Below, in pieces: positions 40,872 through 50,108 of a stretch of DNA of 64,000 nucleotides (position 1 is its first letter; every line of letters starts with the position of its first letter). The DNA is taken from positions 2,418,001 through 2,482,000 of the forward strand of contig OZ254088.1 in NCBI GenBank assembly GCA_965267605.1, in the 5' to 3' direction. Source of the DNA: G965267605 sp965267605 (GTDB lineage: Bacteria; Bacteroidota; Bacteroidia; Flavobacteriales_E; Vicingaceae). Under the pieces are notes generated by a model. The model was given only the letters and a program-made list of their open reading frames with translations. It did not search any database and was not told the DNA's origin. Position numbers and translations under genes: made by a program.

Positions 40872-41661
40872 CATAACGCTTATTTGCGGGTTACTTGCCT
40901 TTGTGGCTTGCAGGGATTCGGATCGTGACCTCGATGTGAGCCAGGAAGCTTCATTGAGCGTTGGGCTTGCCGAATCACACCTCTTTGATATTTCTCAAGC
41001 TGCCATTGAAGTTGGAAGGAACTGCAAAGGATTTAGTTCTGGTGCCAGTAACATCTCAACAGTTTACGGATGCGATACAATTGCATCAGACACGGTGAGC
41101 ATGACGGCTTCTGTGTACTTCGTTTCGGCCTGCTCAGACGCACATCTTAGAAGAGGTTCGATAGACATTGCATATTCTAATCAATTCGATCAGGTAAATG
41201 CGCAGGCAACCGTTACATTGAACAACTACTTCCTAAATGGGAAGCGGGTTACTGGAACTATCACCATTACATATCAGGGGTTGGATGCGCTAGGATACAC
41301 GCTATACCGTGTAAATACCACCGATCTAATGATGTACGATACGCTTGCGAAGAACTTCGTGAAGTACAATGCTAATCGTGCGTACCAGCAAATTACAGGC
41401 ACACCCACCACTTCAATCTCTGACGACAGCTATGTTGTTCAAGGTTTGAGTTCCGGAACATCGTTGAACGGCAACACGTTCAGTGCTGAGACCGAAGATT
41501 CGTTCACTATGCGCGGAGATTGTTTCTACCCTTATAGTGGAATGATGAAAGTAACTCCATCCAATTTGCGGATCAGGAGGATCAAGTTCAACGGTGTATG
41601 TGATAAAACGGGAACGGTGATACTAAATGGCACTCATTACCCAGTATCCTTGCTGCGCTAA
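40852..41661 (+). CDS. Lipoprotein of unknown function overlapping folA
   Basis: 269 residues from the ATG at 40852, chosen because the lipoprotein signal KRSIHSITLICGLLAFVAC begins there; ATGs further upstream at 40816 and 40837 would place 12 or 5 extra basic residues before it. Its first 20 nt lie inside folA. The mature part is beta-rich (VNAQATVTLNNYFLNGKRVT, ITITYQGLDALGYTLYRV) with paired cysteines in GYG/ACSD regions (VYGCDT, VSACSD) and near the end (RGDCFYP, NGVCDK). No family recognised. Its TAA overlaps the clpX stop on the other strand. Confidence 0.7.
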   Translation: MKRSIHSITLICGLLAFVACRDSDRDLDVSQEASLSVGLAESHLFDISQAAIEVGRNCKGFSSGASNISTVYGCDTIASDTVSMTASVYFVSACSDAHLRRGSIDIAYSNQFDQVNAQATVTLNNYFLNGKRVTGTITITYQGLDALGYTLYRVNTTDLMMYDTLAKNFVKYNANRAYQQITGTPTTSISDDSYVVQGLSSGTSLNGNTFSAETEDSFTMRGDCFYPYSGMMKVTPSNLRIRRIKFNGVCDKTGTVILNGTHYPVSLLR

Positions 41662-41679
41662 GCTACTTTCAGCTTAGCG
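41656..41679. terminator. Hairpin spanning two convergent stop codons
   Basis: CGCTAAGCT (41656-41664) and AGCTTAGCG (41671-41679) form a perfect 9-pair stem that contains the stop codons of both the lipoprotein gene and clpX. On the plus strand it is followed by ATAGAAGACTTTTT. Confidence 0.5.
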
Positions 41680-42896
41680 ATAGAAGACTTTTTCAGCTTT
41701 TCTTTAGCGTACTTAAGATCTACCACTACTTCCTTGGATGGTTCATCTTGCGATGGGAGTTCGAACATGGCATCCAGCATGATCGCCTCACAAATGGATC
41801 TCAAGCCTCGTGCGCCAAGCTTATATTCTACCGCTTGATCCACAATGAAGTCGAATACCTCATCCTCAAAGCTCAACTCCATTTCATCGATTTCAAACAA
41901 CGCCTTGTATTGTTTAACAATGGCATTCTTTGGTTCTGTAAGGATTTTCTTCAAAGACTCTCTATCCAACGGATTCAGGTGTGCCAATACCGGCAATCTA
42001 CCTATCAACTCAGGAATAAGCCCAAACGATTTGATATCCTGCGGACTCACATACTGAAGGAGATTCTCCTTATCAATCTGTTCTTCCTCTCCTGTATTCT
42101 TGTAACCAATAGTTTGCGTTTGAACACGCTTGGCGATGTGTTTTTGAATACCGTCAAATGCCCCGCCACATACAAACAGAATGTTGGCTGTGTTAATGGA
42201 GATCATCTTCTGCTCAGGATGTTTCCTTCCCCCCTGTGGTGGAACATTCACCACTGATCCTTCAAGCAGTTTCAACAATGCCTGCTGCACTCCTTCTCCA
42301 GAAACATCTCTGGTAATAGAAGGGTTATCACTCTTACGGGCAATCTTGTCGATCTCATCTATGAATACGATTCCGCGTTCGGCAGCTTCCACATCGTAAT
42401 CGGCAGCTTGAAGCAATCGTGTAAGAATACTTTCCACATCCTCGCCCACATAACCGGCCTCAGTAAGAACGGTAGCATCCGCAATGCAAAATGGAACATT
42501 CAGGATCTTTGAAATGGTCTTGGCAAGTAGTGTTTTACCTGTTCCTGTTTCACCCACCAAAACGATATTCGACTTTTCGATCTCAATATCGCTGGTCTTA
42601 CCTGGTTTACGGGTCAACCTTTTATAGTGGTTGTACACAGCAACACTCAATACCTTCTTCGCTTCCTCCTGACCAATCACGTACTCATCTAAATGACGCT
42701 TGATCTCGGCCGGTTTAAGAAGCTTAAGCTGGTGCTGAAGGTCTTTGCTAAGTTTGGAAGCAACTTCCTCCTTAACTATGGTTTGGGCCTGGGTAATACA
42801 ATGGTTACAGATATGACCACTGATACCAGCAATCATAACATCCACCTCATTCTTGGTACGCCCACAGAATGAACATTTTACTTCTTCCTGTTCCAT
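41658..42896 (-). CDS. clpX: ClpX, ATP-binding unfoldase subunit of ClpXP
   Basis: 412 residues. The N-terminal zinc-binding domain has KCSFCGRTKNEV and HICNHCI (four Cys). The AAA+ domain has Walker A LVGETGTGKTLLAKT near residue 120, Walker B IVFIDEIDKIARK, the pore loop EAGYVGEDVES, sensor RDVSGEGVQQALLKLLEG and the ClpP-docking loop region (QTIGYKNTGEEEQIDKEN, an IGY form close to the IGF loop, is seen). It unfolds tagged proteins for ClpP, encoded 18 nt upstream. Confidence 0.98.
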   Translation of the reverse strand: MEQEEVKCSFCGRTKNEVDVMIAGISGHICNHCITQAQTIVKEEVASKLSKDLQHQLKLLKPAEIKRHLDEYVIGQEEAKKVLSVAVYNHYKRLTRKPGKTSDIEIEKSNIVLVGETGTGKTLLAKTISKILNVPFCIADATVLTEAGYVGEDVESILTRLLQAADYDVEAAERGIVFIDEIDKIARKSDNPSITRDVSGEGVQQALLKLLEGSVVNVPPQGGRKHPEQKMISINTANILFVCGGAFDGIQKHIAKRVQTQTIGYKNTGEEEQIDKENLLQYVSPQDIKSFGLIPELIGRLPVLAHLNPLDRESLKKILTEPKNAIVKQYKALFEIDEMELSFEDEVFDFIVDQAVEYKLGARGLRSICEAIMLDAMFELPSQDEPSKEVVVDLKYAKEKLKKSSIAKLKVA

Positions 42897-42914
42897 AGTA
42901 TGGTAAAGTTACGC

Positions 42915-43586
42915 CTAATCCTTCGACTTGGCCAGAACCTCATCGATCATACCGTAATCCTTGGCTTCTGTAGCCGTCATCCAGTAATCACGATCGGAGT
43001 CTTCGTGAACCTTGTCGTAAGATTGCCCTGAGTGCAGGGCAATGATATCGTAAAGCTCTTTCTTAAGCTTTTGGATCTCCCTCGCTGTAATCTCGATATC
43101 AGAAGCCTGACCTTGCGCACCACCCAACGGTTGGTGGATCATTACACGTGCATGAGGAAGCGCAGTTCGCTTACCTTTTTCACCAGCGCACATCAATACT
43201 GCACCCATGGATGCCGCCATTCCTGTACAGATGGTAGCCACGTCTGGTCCGATATACTGCATGGTATCATAGATACCTAAACCAGCATAAACAGAACCAC
43301 CAGGGCTGTTGATATAGATTTGAATGTCTTTTGTATGATCGACTGATTCCAAGAACAGCAACTGAGCTTGTACGATGTTGGCAACATAGTCATCGATACC
43401 CGTTCCAAGGAAGATGATGCGATCCATCATCAATCTCGAGAATACATCCATCGCTACCACATTCATCTGACGCTCTTCAATAATGTTTGGCGTCATTGAA
43501 GTGATGTAGTGGTTCAAATGCATACTGCTAATCCCGCGATGCTTAGTCGCGTACTTCTGAAATTCATCGTTGTTGAAATCTGCCAT
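42915..43586 (-). CDS. clpP: ClpP protease subunit
   Basis: 223 residues from the ATG at 43586 (MADFNNDEFQKYATKHRG); an in-frame TTG at 43631 is rejected. Catalytic Ser in TGMAASMGAVLMCAG (about residue 124), His in LPHARVMIHQPLGGAQGQ (about residue 149) and Asp in HEDSDRDYWMTATEA. FLGTGIDDYVANIVQAQLLFL and IYINSPGGSVYAG form the handle region. The N-terminal 30 residues are a propeptide-like extension. In operon with tig and clpX. Confidence 0.97.
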   Translation of the reverse strand: MADFNNDEFQKYATKHRGISSMHLNHYITSMTPNIIEERQMNVVAMDVFSRLMMDRIIFLGTGIDDYVANIVQAQLLFLESVDHTKDIQIYINSPGGSVYAGLGIYDTMQYIGPDVATICTGMAASMGAVLMCAGEKGKRTALPHARVMIHQPLGGAQGQASDIEITAREIQKLKKELYDIIALHSGQSYDKVHEDSDRDYWMTATEAKDYGMIDEVLAKSKD

Positions 43587-43645
43587 TGTGTTTTCTAACT
43601 GTGGTTGACCTAAAATACGATTATCCCCCAATTATTGTTCATTGA

Positions 43646-44995
43646 CTACTTCTTCGCCAACTCAACAAACTTATCGTAATCGATCTCTTTTTCTTTCAGT
43701 TTGAAGTTTTCCTTGTAAAGGGCCAGAAGCTTTTGATCGTACAGTGCCTGGTACACGTTTCGCGCCTCATCTTCGTTACCCAAAACTCGCATGGCAGTTT
43801 GTGTTAGCTCCTCCTCTTCAGGAATGGGTGCTCCGTATTGCTGCATTTGATTTACCACCAACGCCTTGGTATAGTTCACCGCTTCATCCTGGGTAACTTC
43901 AACATTATGCTCACGAATTACAGTATTCTCAATCAGCTGCCATTTCAAACCTTTCGCATAATTCTCATAATCTTCATCTACACGCTCTGGGGTCAACTCT
44001 TCATTTGTTGAAACCAACCATCGCTTAAGAAAATCATCTGGTAACGTGATCTTCAATTTGCCCAGCAATGTTTCCTCAATGTCTGACATCAGCTTACGAT
44101 CTGCATCCATCACAAGGCTTCTTTCAAGGTCCTCTTTGATTCTTCCTCTGAATTCATCTTCCGAGGTAACCGCATTAGGACCATACACCTTGTCAAACAA
44201 TTCCTGGTTTACTTCAGCTGGTGTAAGTCTGCTGATACGCTTAACAGTAAACTTGAACTTATTAGAAATGCCTTCTATCTGGTCTGCAGAAACCCCAAGC
44301 ATCGCTGCTCTGTCTGTTGGATTCCCAGAAAGTGTTGCCGGATCAACTTCTACTATCTCATCCACTTTCAAACCAATCAGTTTGTTCTTCACGGCTTCAT
44401 CCTTGATGTTATCCAACACCACAGATCCATCATGCATCACACCCCCCTCAAGTGGCTGACCATCATCTACCAATTCAACGAACTGACCAAATACAAGGTC
44501 TGTTCCTTCTACAGCTTCCGCTTCGGCTACCTGGCCATGTCTTCTTGAGGCGTCAGTTACATACTTATCGATCACATCATCACTTACAGTGATTTTGTAG
44601 TAATCAAACTTGTACTTGGAAGACACCTCTACCTTCACATCTGGCGCCATTCCTACCTCGTAAGCAAAATCGAATTCTTCCTGCGCATCCAAATCGAGTG
44701 GCTTCATTTCGTCTTCCTTCGGAAGAGGATTACCAAGAATCTTCAAATCGTTCTCCTGAATGTACCCGTTAAGCTTCTCAGAGATGATCTTGTTCAGTTC
44801 ATCTACCAATACATTCTTACCCATCATTTGACGGATCATTCCTACCGGCACTTTGCCTTTTCTAAATCCCGGGATGTTAGCAGATTTCTTGTAGCTATTC
44901 AGGATTTCATCTACCCTGTCTTTATAATCATCCGGCTGAACTTTAATATTCACAACCGCGCGGAGATCGTCTACCATCTTGTGCTCGATAACCAT
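43646..44995 (-). CDS. tig: Trigger factor, ribosome-associated chaperone
   Basis: 449 residues. The ribosome-binding N-terminal domain includes SANIPGFRKGKVPVGMIRQM, the GFRxGKxP signature. A central FKBP-like domain (about 150-245) follows, with TDLVFGQFVELVDDGQPLEG, then a helical C-terminal chaperone domain from residue 260. It is divergent from canonical FKBP active-site residues, as in Bacteroidota generally. First gene of tig-clpP-clpX, the usual protein-quality operon. Confidence 0.95.
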   Translation of the reverse strand: MVIEHKMVDDLRAVVNIKVQPDDYKDRVDEILNSYKKSANIPGFRKGKVPVGMIRQMMGKNVLVDELNKIISEKLNGYIQENDLKILGNPLPKEDEMKPLDLDAQEEFDFAYEVGMAPDVKVEVSSKYKFDYYKITVSDDVIDKYVTDASRRHGQVAEAEAVEGTDLVFGQFVELVDDGQPLEGGVMHDGSVVLDNIKDEAVKNKLIGLKVDEIVEVDPATLSGNPTDRAAMLGVSADQIEGISNKFKFTVKRISRLTPAEVNQELFDKVYGPNAVTSEDEFRGRIKEDLERSLVMDADRKLMSDIEETLLGKLKITLPDDFLKRWLVSTNEELTPERVDEDYENYAKGLKWQLIENTVIREHNVEVTQDEAVNYTKALVVNQMQQYGAPIPEEEELTQTAMRVLGNEDEARNVYQALYDQKLLALYKENFKLKEKEIDYDKFVELAKK

Positions 44996-45003
44996 ACTTT
45001 CTA

Positions 45004-45038
45004 AAAATTAAAAAGGGTATAGATAACGACCTATACCC
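45004..45038 (-). terminator. Terminator between tRNA-Leu(UAG) and tig
   Basis: GGGTATAG (45015-45022) pairs with CTATACCC (45031-45038); on the minus strand it is followed by TTTTTAATTTTT. It ends the tRNA-Leu transcript just before tig. Confidence 0.85.
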
Positions 45039-45050
45039 TGTTTTCTTTTG

Positions 45051-45132
45051 TGCGGATGGAGGGACTCGAACCCCCACGCTGTTAGGCACTAGATCCTAAG
45101 TCTAGCGTGTCTACCAATTTCACCACATCCGC
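45051..45132 (-). tRNA. tRNA-Leu (UAG)
   Basis: 82-nt class II tRNA. Acceptor GCGGATG/CATCCGC, discriminator A, anticodon arm GCTAGA-CTTAGGA-TCTAGT with anticodon UAG, variable arm TGCCTAACAGCG, T arm TGGGGGTTCGAGTCCCTCC. CCA not encoded. Confidence 0.97.
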
Positions 45133-45230
45133 TTAGGGAGGGCAAAGATATTGTTTTTGTTGTATTTCAAAGCATTGGAGCACAATGAATGCGCAGACCA
45201 AATAGTTACCTTTAAAACCAAATTAAACGA

Positions 45231-46850
45231 GTGAACAAACTTCAGGCATTGGGTTTATCCGCACTGAGCGGTATTCTTTTGGGTGTTAGCTGGCCTGAAA
45301 CCGGTGGCCTGAGCTGGCTCAGCTTCATCGCACTGGTGCCCCTGCTATTTATTGAAAATGTTAGTCGAGGAGAAAAAAAGCTGCGCGTATTCTGGTATGC
45401 ATATCTGGCGTTTTTCGTGTTCAACCTTTGGAGTACATGGTGGATATACTTTGCTTCGGATTGGGGAATGGCAATGGCCATTGTATGCAATGCTCTGTTC
45501 ATGGCATTTGTCTTCTACTTGTTCCACCTTACTAAAAGAATACTGGGAGCACAGAGAGGGTACATTGCCCTTATTTTGTTTTGGATCGGATTTGAATGGC
45601 TTCACCTTAATTGGAACCTCTCATGGCCGTGGCTAACTATTGGTAACGTATTTGCCAATGATACCTACGCTATTCAGTGGTACGAATACACAGGAGTTCT
45701 TGGTGGAAGTCTATGGGTATTGATCGTGAACATTCTCATTTACCGCCTGATATTTAAGATCACATCAGAAGGCAAAGGTCTTAAGCCATATCTGGCCAAT
45801 TTGGTGCTCATCATTGGCGTACTGCTGTTTCCGGTGATGACCTCTTTGGGAATACAATCCAATTTTCAGGCAGATGGATTGGAAACCAGATGTGTGGTGT
45901 TACAGCCTAATATTGACCCTTACAATGAAAAATTCGAGACCAGCGGATTGGTGCAACTGGAGAAGATGCTCTCCATGGCTGATGAGCATGTAACACTGGA
46001 AACGGACTTCCTTTTTGGGCCTGAGACCGCCTTGCCCACCGGACTGTGGGAGGATCAACTTCATGATCACCCGGAAATACAACTCTTGAAGGCTTTCCAA
46101 AAGAAATACCCTCGACTGCGAATCATCTTCGGATTGTCATCCTATAAGATGTACAAACACGCCACTGCAAAACCCACGGCAACTGCACGTCAGCTGAACA
46201 ACACCAGCGGCTTCTACGATGCCTATAACACCAGCATGCAAATTGACGCCTCCGACTCGATACCCTTGTACCACAAATCCAAACTGGTTATTGGTGTGGA
46301 GAAAATGCCATTCGATTTTCTGGAAACCCTGAGCATCAACTTAGGAGGAACCGTTGGGTCTTTAGGAATTGATCCGGAAGCTAAAGTGTTTGGAAGAATG
46401 GCCAATCAAGGATCTGATGTGCTTGTTGGAACGGCTATTTGTTATGAGAGCGTCTATGGCGAGTACTTTGGCACTTATGTGAAAAAAGGAGCTGAACTGA
46501 TGAGCATCATTACCAATGATGGCTGGTGGGAAGATACTCCGGGATACAAGCAGCATTTGGCTTATGCCAGACTCCGTGCCATTGAAACCAGGAGACCCAT
46601 TGCCCGCTCTGCTAACACTGGAATCAGTGCATTTATAAATGCTACAGGGCAGGTGTCTGATGCAACGGAATGGTGGGAACCTGCCGTGATCAAATCGGTG
46701 GTGAAAACCAATGCAGACATTACGTTTTACGTTGAACATGGCGACTTCATTGGTAGGATACTTGGTGCGCTGGCTGTGTTGATGTTGTTCTATATGATAG
46801 TAGCCGGTATCCGCCAACGTGCCAATCCACCATTAAACCAACCGCAATGA
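45231..46850 (+). CDS. lnt: Apolipoprotein N-acyltransferase
   Basis: 539 residues starting with GTG at 45231. About seven membrane helices in the first 210 residues (QALGLSALSGILLGVSWPE, LSFIALVPLLFIE) are followed by a carbon-nitrogen hydrolase domain, with the Glu in FGPETALPTG, Lys in YHKSKLVIGVEKMPF and catalytic Cys near residue 404 in GTAICYESVYGEYF, then ITNDGWWEDTPGYKQHLAY. It attaches the third acyl chain to lipoproteins, matching the many lipobox proteins in this window. Overlaps the next gene by ATGA. Confidence 0.96.
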   Translation: MNKLQALGLSALSGILLGVSWPETGGLSWLSFIALVPLLFIENVSRGEKKLRVFWYAYLAFFVFNLWSTWWIYFASDWGMAMAIVCNALFMAFVFYLFHLTKRILGAQRGYIALILFWIGFEWLHLNWNLSWPWLTIGNVFANDTYAIQWYEYTGVLGGSLWVLIVNILIYRLIFKITSEGKGLKPYLANLVLIIGVLLFPVMTSLGIQSNFQADGLETRCVVLQPNIDPYNEKFETSGLVQLEKMLSMADEHVTLETDFLFGPETALPTGLWEDQLHDHPEIQLLKAFQKKYPRLRIIFGLSSYKMYKHATAKPTATARQLNNTSGFYDAYNTSMQIDASDSIPLYHKSKLVIGVEKMPFDFLETLSINLGGTVGSLGIDPEAKVFGRMANQGSDVLVGTAICYESVYGEYFGTYVKKGAELMSIITNDGWWEDTPGYKQHLAYARLRAIETRRPIARSANTGISAFINATGQVSDATEWWEPAVIKSVVKTNADITFYVEHGDFIGRILGALAVLMLFYMIVAGIRQRANPPLNQPQ

Positions 46851-47641
46851 TCAGGAACATTTTCAAGGGTATCAAAGCCTATGGTGGCACCTTCAAACTT
46901 ATCAACGAACTCAAGTTGTGGAAATACTTTGGGGTGCCCATGCTTATCAGTTTCGTTACCGCAATTCTTATTGGTACCGCTGCCTGGGGACTCTCAGATA
47001 ACATTGGTCACTGGATTGCAGGTATCTGGGTTTGGGACTGGGGAAAATCAACCTTCGAAACCATCGCCACCATTTTGGGCGCTGTAATCATTATCGCGCT
47101 AGGACTCTTATTGTACAAACACATCGTAATGGCGTTCAGTGCTCCATTCATGACACCGGTTTCTGAGAAAATCGAGAAACATATCCTGGGCGAGGACTTC
47201 GTTGCAGAACAGCAGCAAAACAAGTTCAGATCACAACTGTGGAGAGCCATTCGGTTGAACGTTAGAAATCTATTCATGGAGATTCTGCTGACATTTCCCA
47301 TTCTTATCCTGGGATTGATTCCGGTCATTGGATTCCTGTCTGCTCCACTATTGTTCCTCATGCAAGCCTTCTACGTTGGCTTCGGTAACATGGATTATAC
47401 CCTGGAACGGTACTTCAACTACAACGAGAGCATCAAGTTCGTTAAGAAGAACAAGGGTATTGCTACGGGAAATGGAGTACTGTTCATGTTCATGCTAATG
47501 ATCCCCGTCATAGGAATTGTACTGGTGCTACCCCTATCCGTTACCGCTGCTACAACGGAAACCATTAAACTGCTTCATGAAGAGGGCAAGATCACCCTTA
47601 AAAAGGAGGGGGAAACTTCATCAGGGAGTGAACCGATATAA
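46847..47641 (+). CDS. EI24/CysZ-like membrane protein
   Basis: 264 residues with about four membrane segments: YFGVPMLISFVTAILIGTAA, IATILGAVIIIALGLLLY, LTFPILILGLIPVIGFLSAP and VLFMFMLMIPVIGIVLVLPL. The arrangement and the segments PFMTPVSEKIEKHILGE and MDYTLERYFNYNESIKFVKK fit the EI24-domain family that includes the sulfate transporter CysZ. Substrate unknown in Bacteroidota. Coupled to lnt by ATGA. Confidence 0.82.
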   Translation: MIRNIFKGIKAYGGTFKLINELKLWKYFGVPMLISFVTAILIGTAAWGLSDNIGHWIAGIWVWDWGKSTFETIATILGAVIIIALGLLLYKHIVMAFSAPFMTPVSEKIEKHILGEDFVAEQQQNKFRSQLWRAIRLNVRNLFMEILLTFPILILGLIPVIGFLSAPLLFLMQAFYVGFGNMDYTLERYFNYNESIKFVKKNKGIATGNGVLFMFMLMIPVIGIVLVLPLSVTAATTETIKLLHEEGKITLKKEGETSSGSEPI

Positions 47642-47644
47642 AGT

Positions 47645-47652
47645 TATTTTTG
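47645..47652 (+). promoter_or_regulatory. -7 box upstream of lpdA
   Basis: TATTTTTG, a perfect TAnnTTTG box 16 nt before the ATG. No TTG at a suitable distance upstream. Confidence 0.35.
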
Positions 47653-47668
47653 TTCCAAAGTATAGGTG

Positions 47669-49087
47669 ATGAATACTTACGATGTAATAGTAATTGGATC
47701 AGGTCCCGGAGGATATGTTTGTGCGATCAGATGTGCGCAACTTGGTCTTAAGACAGCAATTGTTGAACGGTATAGCACGTTGGGAGGTACGTGTCTAAAT
47801 GTAGGGTGTATTCCATCCAAGGCGCTGCTTGACAGCTCTGAGCATTACCACAACGCTGAGCACAATTTCGACAAGCACGGAATTGGCACTGGAGCGTTGA
47901 AGCTTGATTTCAAGCAAATGATCAACAGAAAGAACGAAGTGGTAAGTCAGACCTGCGATGGCGTGAAGTACCTCATGGACAAGAACAAGATCGATGTCTA
48001 CGAAGGTCACGGCACTTTCGAATCTGCAACGGTTGTAAGCATCGCTGGTAACCCGCCTGCCGGACGGGCAGGAAAGAAAGAAAAGATCGAAGGCAAGCAC
48101 ATCATCATTGCTACGGGTTCTAAGCCTTCTACCCTTCCGGGAATCGAGATAGATAAGAAACGAATCATTACCTCCACAGAGGCACTGAGCCTGGACAAAG
48201 TTCCAAAACACCTCATCGTTATCGGTGGCGGTGTAATTGGTCTGGAACTAGGTTCTGTTTACAAGAGACTTGGTGCGGAAGTATCAGTTATAGAGTACGC
48301 TGACAAGATCATTGGCGGCATGGATGAAACGCTAAGCAAAGAGCTTGGGCGTGTCTTGAAGAAACAGGGCATGAAGTTTCATTTGAGTCACGCGGTTACT
48401 GGTGTGAAAGCTACCAAAACCAAAGTGACTGTTACGGCTAACAACAAGAAAGGTGAAGAAGTAAGCTTCGATGGAGATTACTGCCTGGTTGCCGTTGGAA
48501 GGAGACCTTACACTGATAATCTTGGACTTGACAAGGCAGGTGTAAATGTTGATGAACGCGGTCGTGTTGAGGTAAACGATCAGCTGCAAACGAATGTGCC
48601 TAACATCTATGCCATTGGAGACGTAGTTAGAGGAGCGATGCTAGCTCACAAAGCGGAAGAGGAAGGTGTAATGGTGGCTGAGTTGATCGCTGGTCAGATT
48701 CCACATATTGATTACAACCTGATCCCGGGTGTGGTATACACATGGCCTGAAGTGGCAGGTGTTGGTAAAACCGAGCAGGAATTAAAAGAGGCTGGCGTTG
48801 AGTACAAATCAGGAAGCTTCATGTTCCGTGCGCTAGGCCGGGCAAGGGCAAGTATGGACACAGATGGTGTGGTTAAGATCCTTGCCGATGCAAAAACAGA
48901 TGAGGTACTTGGTGTACACATGATTGGACCAAGGTGTGCAGATATGATTGCAGAAGCAGTAGTTGCTATGGAGTTCCGAGCAAGTGCTGAAGACATTGCG
49001 AGAATTTGTCACGCGCACCCAACGTTTACCGAAGCTATCAAAGAGGCTGCATTGGATGCTACAGACAAGCGAGCACTGCACGTTTAA
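47669..49087 (+). CDS. lpdA: Dihydrolipoyl dehydrogenase (E3)
   Basis: 472 residues from the ATG at 47669. It reoxidises lipoamide in the pyruvate and 2-oxoglutarate dehydrogenase complexes. FAD motif YDVIVIGSGPGGYVCAIRC, redox disulfide GGTCLNVGCIPSKALL (Cys near 40 and 45), second FAD/NAD motifs HIIIATGSKPSTLPG and LIVIGGGVIGLELGS, and active-site ICHAHPTFTEA near the end. At about residues 127-138 an unusual NPPAGRAGKK stretch is encoded by a palindromic repeat, described separately. Confidence 0.97.
   Translation: MNTYDVIVIGSGPGGYVCAIRCAQLGLKTAIVERYSTLGGTCLNVGCIPSKALLDSSEHYHNAEHNFDKHGIGTGALKLDFKQMINRKNEVVSQTCDGVKYLMDKNKIDVYEGHGTFESATVVSIAGNPPAGRAGKKEKIEGKHIIIATGSKPSTLPGIEIDKKRIITSTEALSLDKVPKHLIVIGGGVIGLELGSVYKRLGAEVSVIEYADKIIGGMDETLSKELGRVLKKQGMKFHLSHAVTGVKATKTKVTVTANNKKGEEVSFDGDYCLVAVGRRPYTDNLGLDKAGVNVDERGRVEVNDQLQTNVPNIYAIGDVVRGAMLAHKAEEEGVMVAELIAGQIPHIDYNLIPGVVYTWPEVAGVGKTEQELKEAGVEYKSGSFMFRALGRARASMDTDGVVKILADAKTDEVLGVHMIGPRCADMIAEAVVAMEFRASAEDIARICHAHPTFTEAIKEAALDATDKRALHV
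48052..48072. repeat. Palindromic repeat inside lpdA
   Basis: CCTGCC (48056-48061) pairs with GGCAGG (48067-48072) around GGACG, preceded by CCCG. The minus strand reads CCTGCCCGTCCGGCAGGCGGG in two parts, a GC-rich palindrome I recall as a dispersed repeat in Bacteroidota genomes. It is in frame and adds NPPAGRAG to the enzyme. Confidence 0.6.
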
Positions 49088-49096
49088 TTTCCTGAA

Positions 49097-50107
49097 TTGA
49101 AGAAAGTAGCCGTACTTCTAGTCAACCTTGGCACTCCGGATTCACCGGACAAGGCCAAAGTGGGTGTTTATCTAAAAGAGTTTCTCAACGATCCGCGTGT
49201 GATCGACCTTCCCACAGTTAAGAGGAAGCTGCTGGTAAACGGCATCATTGTTCCCTTCAGAAAGGGTAAATCAGCAAAAGAGTATGCCAAGCTCTGGACT
49301 AAAGAAGGCTCTCCTCTTCTACTTCACACTGTAAGTCTTACTGAAAAAGTGCAAGCTGCCGTAGGAGATAAAGCAAGTGTTTCCTTTGCGATGAGGTACC
49401 AACATCCTTCTATGGCCTCAGAGCTTGAAAAGATTAGAAAGAGCAATCCGGATAAGATCATCATTATTCCCTTGTATCCTCAATATGCTTCTGCTTCCAC
49501 AGGATCAACTATGGAGGAGGCTATGCGTATCATGAAAGATTGGTGGGTAATACCAGAGGTAACCATTGTCAGTCAGTTCTATGATCACCCCACACTGATC
49601 AGGGCCTATGCAGAAATTGCGAGGCCTTTCGTGGAAGGAGATTGCGATCATATCCTGTTCAGCTATCATGGACTACCACAACGTCAACTAGACAAGGTGT
49701 ATGACGAAGGCGCGTGCAAAGATCATAGCTGTGACCAAGGCGTAAACGATGACAACAAGTTCTGCTATAAGGCCACCTGTTATGAAACCACGAAGCTGAT
49801 TACAGAAGCTTTGAATATCCCTGCTGATAAGTACACGGTATGCTTTCAATCCCGACTCGATGATGAGTGGGTTAAGCCCTATACGGACGTTGTACTTAAG
49901 GAGAAAGCCGCAGAAGGAGTGAAAAAACTCGTTGTACTATCTCCTGCATTTACGGCTGATTGTCTGGAAACAATCGTTGAAATCGGGATGGAATACAATG
50001 AGATGTTCAAAGAATACGGAGGCGAAAAGCTTACCATGGTCCCAAGTCTGAATGATCACCCGCTTTGGGTTCAGACGGTAAAGGAAATGATCGAGGAAAG
50101 GTTATAG
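49097..50107 (+). CDS. hemH: Ferrochelatase
   Basis: 336 residues; inserts ferrous iron into protoporphyrin IX. The start is TTG at 49097, giving KKVAVLLVNLGTPDSPD, the normal family N-terminus, and no ATG fits. Motifs: PLYPQYASASTGS, ILFSYHGLPQRQLDKVYDEG with the metal-handling His near residue 191, YTVCFQSRLDDEWVKPYTD and VVLSPAFTADCLETIVEIG with its conserved Glu. Starts 9 nt after lpdA, so it is probably co-transcribed. Confidence 0.95.
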   Translation: MKKVAVLLVNLGTPDSPDKAKVGVYLKEFLNDPRVIDLPTVKRKLLVNGIIVPFRKGKSAKEYAKLWTKEGSPLLLHTVSLTEKVQAAVGDKASVSFAMRYQHPSMASELEKIRKSNPDKIIIIPLYPQYASASTGSTMEEAMRIMKDWWVIPEVTIVSQFYDHPTLIRAYAEIARPFVEGDCDHILFSYHGLPQRQLDKVYDEGACKDHSCDQGVNDDNKFCYKATCYETTKLITEALNIPADKYTVCFQSRLDDEWVKPYTDVVLKEKAAEGVKKLVVLSPAFTADCLETIVEIGMEYNEMFKEYGGEKLTMVPSLNDHPLWVQTVKEMIEERL

Positions 50108-50108
50108 G

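Noticed and set aside
41748..42257. A long open frame of 169 codons antisense to clpX
   Set aside because: It is a shadow of clpX codons; no signal, motif or start context supports it.
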